DNA of 64,000 nt from Dulcicalothrix desertica PCC 7102 (GCF_003991905.1 NZ_RSCL01000002.1:198146-262145); one strand, 5' to 3'; positions 45,689-54,027 are shown, numbered from the stretch's first letter. Notes: generated by a model from the letters alone, not told the origin. Numbers and translations: made by a program.

Positions 45689-45831
45689 TAAGTAATAAAC
45701 AGTTTTAAGCGATAATAGAAATTGATGAACGTCCCTAAAGCGAGATAAGCGGTTGTTAACAGAACGAAATATTACAACAGGGTACAGCTTAACCGTTGTA
45801 CCCATCATTTTATTTGTAGCAAAAACCGAAT

Positions 45832-46704
45832 ATGAAAATAGAAAAATCAAAAAAAGGAATATGGTCAAACGAGTTAAATGACATTATTCGAGGCGCCTGC
45901 GGTGGGTTTTTATTTGGTATTCCGTTGCTTTATACAATGGAAGTTTGGTGGATAGGGTCATTAGCACAACCGCCAATGATATTAGTGGCAATTGTTATAA
46001 CTTTTTTCGTTGTATATTTGCTCAACCGTACCGAAGGTTTCCGTAAGTACCCAAAAAGTAACAGACCTTATGAAGCGGTTATAGATACAGTTGAAGCAAT
46101 GGCTATTGGCATAATTTGCGCGACATTTATGTTAATACTATTGCGCGAATTAACATTTAATACATTTTTCAAAGAGTCTATTGGTAAAATTGTATATGAA
46201 AGTGTTCCATTTACGCTTGGTGTTGCACTATCAAATCAGTTTTTAGCAGGAGATAAAAAAGGTAATTCTGCTGAACAAAATAAGCAAACGAATAATCAAG
46301 ATGAATTACATGCTACTTTAAGTGATATTGGTGGAACATTAATAGGCGCCACAGTAATAGCGTTTAATATTGCACCAACAGACGAAATACCAATGTTGGC
46401 AGCAGCAGTTTCACCAAATTGGCTATTAGCGGTGATTGCCACATCTTTATTATTGACTTATGGAATAGTATTTGAAGCAGGATTTGCTAATCAGCAAAAA
46501 CGTTTTCGTCAACGCGGAATTTTTCAGCGACCATTAGGTGAAACAATCATGGCTTACTTAGTATCATTAATAGCTAGTATATTTATGCTATGGTTTTTCC
46601 AGAAGTTGACGTTTAGCGACCCTTGGACAATGTGGTTAGACCATGCATTGTTACTAGGATTACCAGCAAGTATTGGTGGTGCAGCAGGTAGGTTAACGAT
46701 ATGA
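45832..46704 (+). CDS. TIGR02587 family membrane protein
   Basis: A 290-residue membrane protein with about seven helices, starting with a polar N-terminus and FGIPLLYTMEVWWIGSL. It is followed, with a 4-nt ATGA overlap, by a TIGR02588 protein; this pair recurs in cyanobacteria and alphaproteobacteria and is of unknown function. Acidic and aromatic residues at the helix ends (MEVWWIG, WTMWLDH) hint at a transport or ligand role, but this is not established. Confidence 0.85.
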   Translation: MKIEKSKKGIWSNELNDIIRGACGGFLFGIPLLYTMEVWWIGSLAQPPMILVAIVITFFVVYLLNRTEGFRKYPKSNRPYEAVIDTVEAMAIGIICATFMLILLRELTFNTFFKESIGKIVYESVPFTLGVALSNQFLAGDKKGNSAEQNKQTNNQDELHATLSDIGGTLIGATVIAFNIAPTDEIPMLAAAVSPNWLLAVIATSLLLTYGIVFEAGFANQQKRFRQRGIFQRPLGETIMAYLVSLIASIFMLWFFQKLTFSDPWTMWLDHALLLGLPASIGGAAGRLTI

Positions 46705-47120
46705 ATCAAGCTCAACAAGAATTTAATAATACAAACGAACAACCGAAACGTACAATTGCTGAATGGATAACTTTCGGCGCCGCAACATGCATTTTATCAG
46801 GAATTGTAGGTTTAGTTATATATACAGGACTTACAGATAAACAACAGGTGCCTATACTTTCAGTGCAAACAAAAGAAGTTATTCGTCAAACGAACGGCAA
46901 ATACCAAGTACCATTTGAAATAACAAACGACGGTGATAAAACCGCCGAATCAGTACAAATACTAGCTGAATTAAAAGTTAATAATGAGGTTGAACAAACT
47001 GGTGAACAGCAAATCGATTTTTTGTCAAGTAAAGAAAAAGAAGAGGGCGCCTTTATTTTTGACACAGACCCAAATAAAGGTGAATTAAAGATACGTGTGG
47101 CAAGTTATAAATTACCTTGA
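46701..47120 (+). CDS. TIGR02588 family protein
   Basis: A 139-residue protein with one transmembrane helix (WITFGAATCILSGIVGLVIYTGL) and an outside beta-rich domain (YQVPFEITNDGDKTAESVQI). It overlaps the TIGR02587 gene by 4 nt, which points to coupled translation and a complex of the two. Function unknown. A strong hairpin (47126-47158) follows. Confidence 0.85.
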   Translation: MNQAQQEFNNTNEQPKRTIAEWITFGAATCILSGIVGLVIYTGLTDKQQVPILSVQTKEVIRQTNGKYQVPFEITNDGDKTAESVQILAELKVNNEVEQTGEQQIDFLSSKEKEEGAFIFDTDPNKGELKIRVASYKLP

Positions 47121-47125
47121 AATTG

Positions 47126-47158
47126 AGAATCCTGGTTTCTGTGAAAAACCAGGATTCT
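47126..47158. terminator. Hairpin between convergent genes
   Basis: The arms AGAATCCTGGTTT and AAACCAGGATTCT around a short loop, directly after the TIGR02588 stop and before the 3' end of the dps gene; a likely bidirectional terminator of the GGTTTCT repeat type. Confidence 0.7.
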
Positions 47159-47171
47159 ATAGAGGTAAAAT

Positions 47172-47711
47172 TTAAACGTTAGCAGGAGTCTTCATTGCTT
47201 TGTTAACTTGACTGCCATCTGGTTGAAGCGCTTGTCCTTCGATGAATGAACGCAACATCCAAGCCATTTGTTCATGACCTTCCATCAAACCAGTTAAGAA
47301 GTCAGCAGTACCTTCATCATGGAAGTTTTCGCTACATTGGTCAATGTGTTCACGCAAACCGCGAATAATTTGTTCGTGGTCATCTACCAAGCGTGCGACC
47401 ATTTCAGTTGCGACAGGAATATCACCTGGGTCTTCTTTGAGAGTTGCGACTTTTAAGAATCCTTCCATCGTGCCAACAGGATAACCACCTAAAGTACGAA
47501 CACGCTCTGCAATTGAGTCAATAGTTTCGGTTAATGCTTGGTACTGTTCTTCCCAAAGCTGGTGCAGTGTGCGGAATTGAGGGCCTACTACATCCCAGTG
47601 GAATTTTTTGGTTTTCACCAATAATAGATAAGAATTTGCCAAATCTTCGTTCAATAGTTTGGCAACACCATTACGTTGTTCTTCGGTTAAACCAATATTT
47701 AGCTTACGCAT
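47172..47711 (-). CDS. dps: Dps-family DNA-protection ferritin
   Basis: A 179-residue Dps-like protein. The ferroxidase residues lie in VKTKKFHWDVVGPQFRTLHQ and LWEEQYQALTETIDSIAERV (His, Asp, Glu). It oxidises and stores iron using peroxide, protecting DNA. Monocistronic; the C-terminus carries a short extension (ALQPDGSQVNKAMKTPANV). Nostocales hold several Dps paralogues with different roles. Confidence 0.92.
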   Translation of the reverse strand: MRKLNIGLTEEQRNGVAKLLNEDLANSYLLLVKTKKFHWDVVGPQFRTLHQLWEEQYQALTETIDSIAERVRTLGGYPVGTMEGFLKVATLKEDPGDIPVATEMVARLVDDHEQIIRGLREHIDQCSENFHDEGTADFLTGLMEGHEQMAWMLRSFIEGQALQPDGSQVNKAMKTPANV

Positions 47712-47890
47712 GTTTTTTTCGTTCCTTAGCTTTCCTGTTTCTAGGTTCGCTTATAAAGCGGTAAAGAACATCAACCAAAGGTAATATTATGATTAATGAA
47801 GAAATTATCTTATGGTACAAAAAATCTTGATAGCTTATTTTTGCCATCAAGATTGTTTACAACAGCATTTATGATTCAATTACAGAATTA

Positions 47891-47918
47891 TAGGAGACGT
47901 AATATATTACGTCTCTAC
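47891..47918. repeat. GTAGAGACG-type interspersed palindrome
   Basis: TAGGAGACGTAATA and complement GTCTCTAC, just downstream of the exported-protein gene at 47931. Confidence 0.8.
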
Positions 47919-47930
47919 ATTTATTATTTC

Positions 47931-48278
47931 TTACTTTTTGCCAGTTACCTTACCGAGCAAATTATTGATTTCATCTTCAACAGAAACTGCTTCAGTAGAA
48001 TTTTCAGGACGCTTCATCTGATCAATATCAGCGGTACCCTGAACTTCGTTCAAACCACCTTGGCTTGTGCGTTCTTGAGTTTGTTCTAAATTTGGGCCAC
48101 CAGGTGCATATCTCGAAACTTCGTCAGTTAACTTTTGAGTTTCTAGTAACTGTGTTTCACCTTCTCTGGCGTTGCTTTGATAGCTTTCAATTGCAAACGC
48201 AGGAACCGCATTTGTCAAAAATATGAAAGCACAGGTAAAAACTATAACGATAGTACGTACAAAATTCTTCATCATCAA
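47931..48278 (-). CDS. Small exported acidic protein
   Basis: A 115-residue protein (112 or 113 if M2 or M3 is used) with a signal peptide (IVIVFTCAFIFLTNAVPAFA, cleavage after AFA). The mature part is low in hydrophobics and rich in Glu, Gln, Asn and Thr, without cysteines; probably disordered and periplasmic or lumenal. Function unknown. Confidence 0.65.
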   Translation of the reverse strand: MMMKNFVRTIVIVFTCAFIFLTNAVPAFAIESYQSNAREGETQLLETQKLTDEVSRYAPGGPNLEQTQERTSQGGLNEVQGTADIDQMKRPENSTEAVSVEDEINNLLGKVTGKK

Positions 48279-48578
48279 ACTACTCTCTAGATAAAAAACG
48301 GCAAAAATACTAAAACTACAGTGTTGTTGCAGTATTAACTATTATCAGTAATTTACTAACTATCGCTTTTTGCAACAAAATAGAGAAAATAAATTTCTAA
48401 AATCTAATTAACTGTAGTTCACTCAAATTCAGCCTAATATTCTTTTACTAATTATCTGTTCATATATGAATCAACCTGCGGAATGAAATTGACTTATCTA
48501 TAGTTAGAACCACGTCATTCTTCCGATAGAGAATACAAATGTAGAGACGCGAATGTAGAGACGCGATTAATCGCGTCT
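48279..48578. other. Intergenic region, about 300 bp
   Basis: Promoter side of the exported-protein gene; AT-rich. The last part holds a GTAGAGACG palindrome with a partial duplication (48541-48582). No ORF seen. Confidence 0.5.
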
Positions 48579-48582
48579 CTAC
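48541..48582. repeat. GTAGAGACG palindrome with duplicated arm
   Basis: GTAGAGACGCGAAT is repeated just before a complete palindrome (GTAGAGACGCGATTA and complement). It overlaps the last codon of the broken acetyltransferase gene. Confidence 0.85.
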
Positions 48583-49094
48583 ACATCACGTAGAAAGTTA
48601 ATACTGGTATAAACTTTTTGGAAACCAACGGACTCATACAAACGCAAGGCGCCGTTAGGGTTATCAGCATCAACACCAAGTCGCACAGTATCTACACCAG
48701 CTTGTTTCAGACAATGTAACCCAGATAGTAACATTGCTCAACCTAATCCAATTTTTCTAAAACCGCGTCGTACACCTAAAATACCAACATTACCTTCGTT
48801 ACGTTTTGTACGCACGTTGCTTTCTGGGTTGATATGGCAATAACATTGTGCAACAAAAGTATTATCTGCTGTAACAGCAACTAAATCTAAATCACGTCGA
48901 TATGAAGATTCTTGAAGCCAGTGTTTTAGCATTTCAACCGTTACTGGATGAAAATTCCAATGGTCGATAAAAGAATTATTATGTAAATCAACCCCATCAT
49001 CTAATTTATCAACTTCGTTACAAGCGTTGATAAGATTTGTAATAGCTAGTAAATCTTCATCATTCTGTAAAGGGCGCCTTTTTATAGCTTGCAT
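48579..49094 (-). pseudogene. GNAT acetyltransferase gene with in-frame TGA
   Basis: The frame runs 171 codons from ATG 49094 to TAG 48579 and is interrupted only by a TGA at 48738-48740. Upstream is a GNAT N-terminal part (VAVTADNTFVAQCYC, VGILGVRRGFRKIGLG); after the TGA comes a good GNAT C-terminus (AMLLSGLHCLKQAGVDTVRL, ALRLYESVGFQKVYTS). The TGA stands where GLGRAML is expected, so CGA to TGA is the likely change. Either a fresh pseudogene or a read-through product. It lies downstream of the EF-Tu gene on the same strand. Confidence 0.75.
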
Positions 49095-49182
49095 AGTATT
49101 TTTCTTATATATACTACTTATATACTACAAGCGTATTTTAAAGTTTCCAGAAATGGTAGGTGGGGCATAGCCTCACCTACGA

Positions 49183-50409
49183 TTAATTAATAATCTTAGA
49201 AACAACACCGGCGCCGATAGTACGACCACCTTCACGGATAGCAAAGCGCATACCATCTTCAACTGCAATAGGTTCAAGTAGTTCAACGGTCATTTGTACT
49301 CTGTCACCAGGCATAACCATTTGTGCTTCACTACCATCATCTGCGGTAAAAGCTTGGACAGTACCAGTTACATCTGTCGTGCGTACAAAGAACTGCGGAC
49401 GATACCCGGCAAAGAAAGGAGTTTTACGACCACCTTCTTTTTCTGTAAGCACATAAACTTCTGATTCCATTTTGGTATGTGGTGTAATTGAAGCAGGTTT
49501 AGCAATAACCATTCCCCGTTCAATTTCATGCTTTTGCACACCTCGTAGTAATAAACCTACTTGGTCACCAGCTATTGCTTCATCAAGTGTTTGCTTGAAC
49601 ATTTCCACACCTGTAACTGTAGCAGTGCGAGTAGTGGCGCCTATTAATTCCACAGTGTCGCCAACTTTAACTTTGCCGCGTTCAACTCGACCACTAGCAA
49701 CCGTACCACGTCCAGTAATTGTGAACACATCTTCAACTGCGAGTAAGAAAGGTTTATCAACTTCTCGTTCGGGTGTAGTGATATAAGAATCTACGGCATC
49801 CATTAAGCTATAGATTTTATCAACCCACACATCCTGACCGCGTATAGTTTTAGGGTTAGCAGTCATTTTTTCGAGCGCTAATAAACCTGAACCAGGAACG
49901 ATAGGAATTTCATCACCAGGGAAATTGTATTCACTTAGTAATTCCCGAACTTCTAATTCAACTAGTTCAAGAAGTTCTGGGTCATCAACCATATCTTCCT
50001 TGTTAAGGAAAACTACTAACTTCGGTACACCTACTTGTCTAGCTAGCAAAATATGCTCGCGCGTTTGGGGCATCGGACCATCAGCAGCAGAAACTACTAA
50101 TATTGCCCCATCCATTTGCGCGGCGCCTGTAATCATGTTTTTTACATAGTCAGCATGACCTGGGCAGTCTACATGGGCATAGTGACGCAACGCTGTTTCA
50201 TACTCAACATGAGCAGTATTAATTGTAATACCGCGCTGCTTTTCTTCAGGCGCCGAGTCAATTTGGTCATATCCCGTAGGCTTAGACCAACCAAGCGCGG
50301 CCAGAGTCATTGTAATAGCCGCCGTCAACGTAGTTTTACCGTGGTCAACATGACCAATAGTGCCAATGTTTACATGGGGTTTAGTCCGATTAAACTTAGC
50401 GCGCGCCAT
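49183..50409 (-). CDS. tuf: Elongation factor Tu, isolated copy at the end of the tRNA array
   Basis: A 408-residue EF-Tu with complete GTPase motifs: [23 protein letters not shown] (switch I), DCPGHADYV, and NKEDM (NKxD). It carries aminoacyl-tRNA to the ribosome. The usual cyanobacterial copy lies in rpsL-rpsG-fusA-tuf; here none of those neighbours is present, and the gene sits 36 bp downstream of tRNA-Lys in the array, like tufB in E. coli. From memory of Nostoc EF-Tu, it differs at many positions (for example [29 protein letters not shown]), suggesting a divergent second paralogue. AGGAG precedes the ATG. Confidence 0.92.
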   Translation of the reverse strand: MARAKFNRTKPHVNIGTIGHVDHGKTTLTAAITMTLAALGWSKPTGYDQIDSAPEEKQRGITINTAHVEYETALRHYAHVDCPGHADYVKNMITGAAQMDGAILVVSAADGPMPQTREHILLARQVGVPKLVVFLNKEDMVDDPELLELVELEVRELLSEYNFPGDEIPIVPGSGLLALEKMTANPKTIRGQDVWVDKIYSLMDAVDSYITTPEREVDKPFLLAVEDVFTITGRGTVASGRVERGKVKVGDTVELIGATTRTATVTGVEMFKQTLDEAIAGDQVGLLLRGVQKHEIERGMVIAKPASITPHTKMESEVYVLTEKEGGRKTPFFAGYRPQFFVRTTDVTGTVQAFTADDGSEAQMVMPGDRVQMTVELLEPIAVEDGMRFAIREGGRTIGAGVVSKIIN

Positions 50410-50445
50410 GCATTATTTACTCCTTTTAGTTTTATATAGGTTAAG

Positions 50446-50517
50446 TGGGTGGTAGAGGAATCGAACCTCTATGGTGCTGATTAAAAGTCAGCTGCATAAC
50501 CACTCTGCCAACCACCC
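50446..50517 (-). tRNA. trnK: tRNA-Lys (UUU)
   Basis: Full cloverleaf: acceptor GGGTGGT/ACCACCC, anticodon loop CTTTTAA, T-loop TTCGATT, discriminator A, no encoded CCA. Last tRNA of the array, next to tuf. Confidence 0.9.
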
Positions 50518-50580
50518 AAAATATCTGTATTTATCTTTCTCTTGTGGAGCGGGCATCCCTGCCCGCCCATAAGAAAAATA

Positions 50581-50667
50581 AGGAAGGTGGAAGAGTCGAA
50601 CTTCTACAGCATCTCTACTGCACTCTGGTATTCCAAACCAGTCGCCATCCACATAGCAGCACCTTCC
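50581..50667 (-). tRNA. trnS: tRNA-Ser (GGA)
   Basis: Class II tRNA with long variable arm; acceptor GGAAGGT/ACCTTCC, anticodon loop TTGGAAT. The discriminator is T instead of the G usual for serine. Confidence 0.8.
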
Positions 50668-50680
50668 AAGTTTTACAAAA

Positions 50681-50763
50681 CGGAAGATAGAGGCATCGAA
50701 CCCCCAGGTATTACCCTGCTCCAGTTTTCGAGGCTGGTTGCCCTCCAGTGAGCAGTATCTTCC
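50681..50763 (-). tRNA. trnS: tRNA-Ser (CGA)
   Basis: Class II tRNA; acceptor GGAAGAT/ATCTTCC, anticodon loop CTCGAAA, discriminator G. One C-A mismatch closes the anticodon loop. Confidence 0.8.
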
Positions 50764-50770
50764 ATTACCA

Positions 50771-50844
50771 GTCCACCTAGAAGGTACTGCCCCTTCTAAC
50801 TCTGTGTTATCAGCACAGCGCCTCGCTTTTCGGCTTTAGGTGGA
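50771..50844 (-). tRNA. trnI: tRNA-Ile (GAU)-like, degenerate loops
   Basis: The acceptor TCCACCT/AGGTGGA and anticodon arm CTGTG-CTGATAA-CACAG are perfect, but the D-loop lacks the GG pair and the T-loop reads GGCAGTA instead of TTCRANT. The tertiary D/T-loop contact is therefore lost, and it may be non-functional. Confidence 0.55.
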
Positions 50845-50848
50845 TAAG

Positions 50849-50932
50849 CGGAAGTTGAGAGAATCGAACTCTCGACGGTATAAACCGCAGCCGTGTTCAA
50901 AACGGTGTCCTCGTCCGTGCCGGACAACTTCC
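50849..50932 (-). tRNA. trnS: tRNA-Ser (UGA)
   Basis: Class II tRNA; acceptor GGAAGTT/AACTTCC, anticodon loop TTTGAAC, discriminator G. The third of four serine tRNAs in the array. Confidence 0.8.
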
Positions 50933-50939
50933 GTGTAAT

Positions 50940-51016
50940 GGGCGCCAAACGGGACTTGAACCCGTTAATTACTTGCTCCACAAGCAAGTGCCTCGACCAC
51001 TTTGGCTTTTGGCGCC
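50940..51016 (-). tRNA. trnH: tRNA-His (GUG)
   Basis: Acceptor GGCGCCA/TGGCGCC, anticodon arm CTTGC-TTGTGGA-GCAAG, discriminator C as in tRNA-His. The -1 position is T, so the G-1 identity base is not encoded. Both acceptor strands contain GGCGCC. Confidence 0.85.
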
Positions 51017-51020
51017 ACAA

Positions 51021-51094
51021 TGGAATCAAGGGAACTCGAATCCCTAACCTCTAGTTTGCAAGACTAGCGCTCTAGCCAGTTGAGCTATGACCCC
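51021..51094 (-). tRNA. trnA: tRNA-Ala (UGC)
   Basis: Acceptor GGGGTCA/TGATTCC with the G3-U70 alanine identity pair, anticodon loop CTTGCAA, T-loop TTCGAGT, discriminator A. Confidence 0.9.
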
Positions 51095-51194
51095 GTGATA
51101 TTGTTGGGGGGCGGGTTTAGATGAATTTTCGATTTGGTTGTAGGATATCTGTTAACCCGCCCTTACTTGATGTGCCATTTGTTAGCCGCCCTTA

Positions 51195-51935
51195 CTATCC
51201 TCGCCAGTTCCACACAGCTTCTTTTCCTGTGAGTTCTGGTAGGTAGATTCCGTCTAACTTGTTGGGACGGACATATTTAACTAGAAAGTCAACTTTCCAT
51301 ACACGTTCGGAACTTTTACCTGGACTTATTAGTGTGTTTCTTTCAACCCGCCAAATTGCACCTTCAACAGGGTCAACGGCGCCATGTCCAGAAACTTGAA
51401 TTGCTTCTATAGCTTGTTCAATAGTAAAAGGACTACCAGTATGTAATAAGCGTGGTTGAATAAAGCCGTAATCTTTTATACGCTCGGTTACTTCTGCAAG
51501 AGTACTTCTTTGCTTACCTTGCATAATGTCGAATGCAACAAAAGGCTCGTGTGGCAAGTTATATCTAGTACCATGAGCTTGTGCTAACCATTCGCCACAT
51601 AATCGTTCGCCATCTTTAAGAACAGCTAAGAACCTATCTTCTTGTTTATATACCCACTTGGCAAATAACCAATGCTGTTCAAAAGGAGATGTATCAGCTA
51701 AATATCCTGCGCGTGTTAGAGAATAAATTTTGCCATCAATTCTGGCAATTCCCACATTTGAACCATCGAGCTTTTCTTGAACAATGACGTTATCATGTCT
51801 ATCGCGCACTTTTTCAGTAGAGATACGGTTTTGACCTTCGTTGCACTTATAGTCACTAGGACCCATCCGAGAACCAGGCAAGTGTGGGATATGACCGTAG
51901 TTTTTAGTACCTAGAGGCTTTCGTTGTAATTCCAT
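51195..51935 (-). CDS. RNA ligase family protein (Rnl2-like) within the tRNA array
   Basis: A 246-residue ATP-dependent nucleotidyltransferase. Motif I is EKLDGSN (KxDG, the lysine adenylated during ligation), motif III FVAFDIM, motif IV VEGAIWRVER, motif V WKVDFLVKYVRP. This is the Rnl2-type RNA ligase catalytic core without the extra C-terminal domain. Such ligases reseal nicked RNA, for example tRNAs cut in the anticodon loop. Its position between tRNA genes strongly suggests tRNA repair, but no end-healing kinase or phosphatase is seen in the array. Confidence 0.85.
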   Translation of the reverse strand: MELQRKPLGTKNYGHIPHLPGSRMGPSDYKCNEGQNRISTEKVRDRHDNVIVQEKLDGSNVGIARIDGKIYSLTRAGYLADTSPFEQHWLFAKWVYKQEDRFLAVLKDGERLCGEWLAQAHGTRYNLPHEPFVAFDIMQGKQRSTLAEVTERIKDYGFIQPRLLHTGSPFTIEQAIEAIQVSGHGAVDPVEGAIWRVERNTLISPGKSSERVWKVDFLVKYVRPNKLDGIYLPELTGKEAVWNWRG

Positions 51936-51970
51936 TCATTTTGGTTTTCCTCAAATATAGTATATGAAAG

Positions 51971-52043
51971 CAGGAGTAGTAGGACTTAAACCTACAACCG
52001 TCCGGGTAGAAGCCGGATGCTCTATTCATTAAGCTATACTCCC
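51971..52043 (-). tRNA. trnR: tRNA-Arg (UCU)
   Basis: Acceptor GGGAGTA/TACTCCT (G-U at 1-72), anticodon arm TCCGG-CTTCTAC-CCGGA, T-loop TTTAAGT, discriminator G. Confidence 0.8.
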
Positions 52044-52047
52044 ACAA

Positions 52048-52118
52048 AGCGGATAACGAGCATCGAACTCGTACCAAGAGTTTGGAAGACTCACATGCTA
52101 CCGTTACACCATATCCGC
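52048..52118 (-). tRNA. trnG: tRNA-Gly (UCC)
   Basis: Acceptor GCGGATA/TATCCGC, anticodon loop CTTCCAA, T-loop TTCGATG, discriminator T as in bacterial tRNA-Gly. Confidence 0.9.
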
Positions 52119-52127
52119 GTATTTAGT

Positions 52128-52212
52128 AAAAGAAACCGGGTTTCTACGCATTCATTGTCGCAGACAAATCGTCATTTTTATCACAGATTTCAACAAAGAA
52201 ACCCGGTTTCTA
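52128..52212. repeat. AGAAACC/GGTTTCT repeat
   Basis: Two palindromes (AGAAACCGGGTTTCT and AGAAACCCGGTTTCT) about 60 bp apart. The second contains the stop of the macrodomain gene, whose last codons are therefore repeat-derived. Confidence 0.85.
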
Positions 52213-53044
52213 GGATTTTTGAGTTAAATTCTTTAAATGTTTCTTGTTGTTTGCTTGAGTCAAAAACTGAAAAAACTACGCTTTTAAATCTGCCCCAAAA
52301 TGGATTATTGGGTAACAGTAAATCAGCAAACATTTGGGCAACCATTGATGGCTCATTTCTAAATACACCACATCCCCAGGCGCCTAACACCAAAGCATCA
52401 CAACCATTATTAGCAGCTAAACTTAATAACTTACTACCGCGAACTCGAAGCACTTCAGGAATCTTATTAACATCCTGCAGCTGATTTCTTTTTACTTCTC
52501 CAGCATTAGGCGCCGGACTTGTAATAAAATCAACGAAATAAGGCTGCTCTAATAACGTTCCCTCATCATCTTTAAAAACTGGACAACCAGGAGAATAAAT
52601 CATTCTATCAGTGTATAAAAGTGATTTATAACCCCGATGAAAATTATAATGCTCAGGGCATTTTAAAAGGCTTTGGTAAAGTCCGCTACTACGTGCTAAA
52701 CTTTCCTCTTGTGCTTGGGCGCCTTTAAGAAAACCACCACCAGGATTTTTAGCAGAAGCAAAATTGAGAACACCAATTTTTTGATATTCTTGGCTTAGTG
52801 CAAGACGTTTTGCTCCCATTAAAGTTGTTTCGTTCCTGACTTCAAATTCAGTATTTAAAAATTGAGGAGCAGTAGAAAGAACTTTTTGTTGAATTTCCCA
52901 GAGATTATCAGGGTCGTAGCATTTTGTGTTACTTAAACAAAATGCTAGCTCTCGCGTAATATCTATTTGATTACCATTTTCTAGAACATAATAACTAGCT
53001 TCCAGAATTGAAAGCGTGTTTTGAGCTATTGCAGTTCGTTTCAT
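52190..53044 (-). CDS. PARG-type macrodomain protein (TIGR02452 family)
   Basis: A 284-residue protein of the TIGR02452/DUF2263 family. The bacterial poly(ADP-ribose) glycohydrolase signature GGG-x7-QEE is present as GGGFLKGAQAQEE (about residue 100), preceded by VLNFASAKNPGGG. GAWGCGVFRNEP and FITSPAPNAGE are further family blocks. It should remove ADP-ribose from modified protein or nucleic acid. Inside a tRNA array it could reverse ADP-ribosylation of tRNA, EF-Tu or other translation parts, an inference. The C-terminus runs into an interspersed repeat. Confidence 0.88.
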   Translation of the reverse strand: MKRTAIAQNTLSILEASYYVLENGNQIDITRELAFCLSNTKCYDPDNLWEIQQKVLSTAPQFLNTEFEVRNETTLMGAKRLALSQEYQKIGVLNFASAKNPGGGFLKGAQAQEESLARSSGLYQSLLKCPEHYNFHRGYKSLLYTDRMIYSPGCPVFKDDEGTLLEQPYFVDFITSPAPNAGEVKRNQLQDVNKIPEVLRVRGSKLLSLAANNGCDALVLGAWGCGVFRNEPSMVAQMFADLLLPNNPFWGRFKSVVFSVFDSSKQQETFKEFNSKILETGFLC

Positions 53045-53227
53045 TTTTACTGTGTAAAATTGTGCTGACCACTCAGCCAGGTGGGAAATCTCATGGCTTT
53101 ATGGCGCCATTAACCAGAAACCTGGATTTCATCGAGTTTTGTACTTTGAGCGCGTGAACTTTAAGAAGTTAATCTTTAAGCATTGAGGTTTAACCTATAA
53201 GCGTTAACCGTTAAGCTTTAAAGTTAC

Positions 53228-53276
53228 ATTCATGTACGGCTTATCAGTCCGTGGCAGATTTACAGTCTGCAAGTCC
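53228..53276 (-). pseudogene. tRNA-Tyr-like fragment
   Basis: A perfect anticodon arm GCAGA-CTGTAAA-TCTGC (anticodon GUA) is followed by a partial stem-loop, ACGG...CCGT, in the place of a T-arm. No acceptor or D-arm can be built. Probably the remains of a tyrosine tRNA gene in the 270-bp spacer between the macrodomain and DIP1984-like genes. Confidence 0.35.
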
Positions 53277-53316
53277 ATAAATTGAGAGATTTTCGAGTGA
53301 CCAGCGTTTACCTATT

Positions 53317-53952
53317 CTAATCGGGAATTTCTATATTAGTTCTGGCATTGCTGATGGAAAGAACTCTATCCACACTTGATTTAAACTCTTCAATAAATTC
53401 TTGTCTACGCTCAATTTCTCTGGCTATATTAGTTGGGTCAAGCAGTTCCACACCCTCACGTGCCATAAAGCTATCAGTTAAAGCTTGGTATTGCTCTGAA
53501 TTAACAGCTTCGTTTTTACCCAAAACTTCCAGCGCTAGTTTATCAAGTCTTTCTTTTACCTTCGCCTGCCCTTTCTCATACTGGTTACGAGTTTGGTTAT
53601 AAGCTGACTGCATAGTCGCAAGAACTTTTTCATAGTAAGCAATGAAATTTTTCATTTCTATCGCTTCTGCCACAGTCATCTCTTGCCCAGCAACAGTAAC
53701 GCGCGTCGAAGCATTAGCAAGTACAATTGCTCTTTTAATTAGGCGCCTGCGGTCAATTAGTGCATTCACCCTTTGTAATTGTGCCCTTGCGTTAACTTCG
53801 TATTCTTCTCTGCTTCTATAGCCAGTAGGAATTTTACCAACTTCGACGACTGTGACTAGGGCGCCGTTTTGTAAAGCCGTAGTAGCTGAATCAATACGTT
53901 TTTGCAATAGTGTCAACTCTGCCAAAGCATCAGTTACCGTCATTACAGCCAT
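53317..53952 (-). CDS. Coiled-coil protein, DIP1984-like, in the tRNA array
   Basis: A 211-residue helical protein. The first half has the layout of DIP1984-family proteins: DALAELTLLQKRIDSATTAL, then RVNALIDRRRLIKRAIVLAN and TRVTVAGQEMTVAEAIE. The second half is a long coiled coil (ERLDKLALEVLGKNE, EIERRQEFIEEFKSSVDRV). Function unknown; such proteins are often found in phages and plasmids. CACCTCC on the plus strand at about 53966-53972 gives a good ribosome-binding site. Confidence 0.65.
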   Translation of the reverse strand: MAVMTVTDALAELTLLQKRIDSATTALQNGALVTVVEVGKIPTGYRSREEYEVNARAQLQRVNALIDRRRLIKRAIVLANASTRVTVAGQEMTVAEAIEMKNFIAYYEKVLATMQSAYNQTRNQYEKGQAKVKERLDKLALEVLGKNEAVNSEQYQALTDSFMAREGVELLDPTNIAREIERRQEFIEEFKSSVDRVLSISNARTNIEIPD

Positions 53953-54027
53953 TTGATTTTATACACCTCCTTAATATTGCCTTTATAACTTTGGCACAAT
54001 AATTTTTAGAATGACGGAATTTTAAGG

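Noticed and set aside
53063-53082. tRNA D-arm-like sequence (CTGGCTGAGTGGTC on the minus strand)
   Set aside because: It lies downstream of, not before, the Tyr-like anticodon arm and no other tRNA parts surround it.
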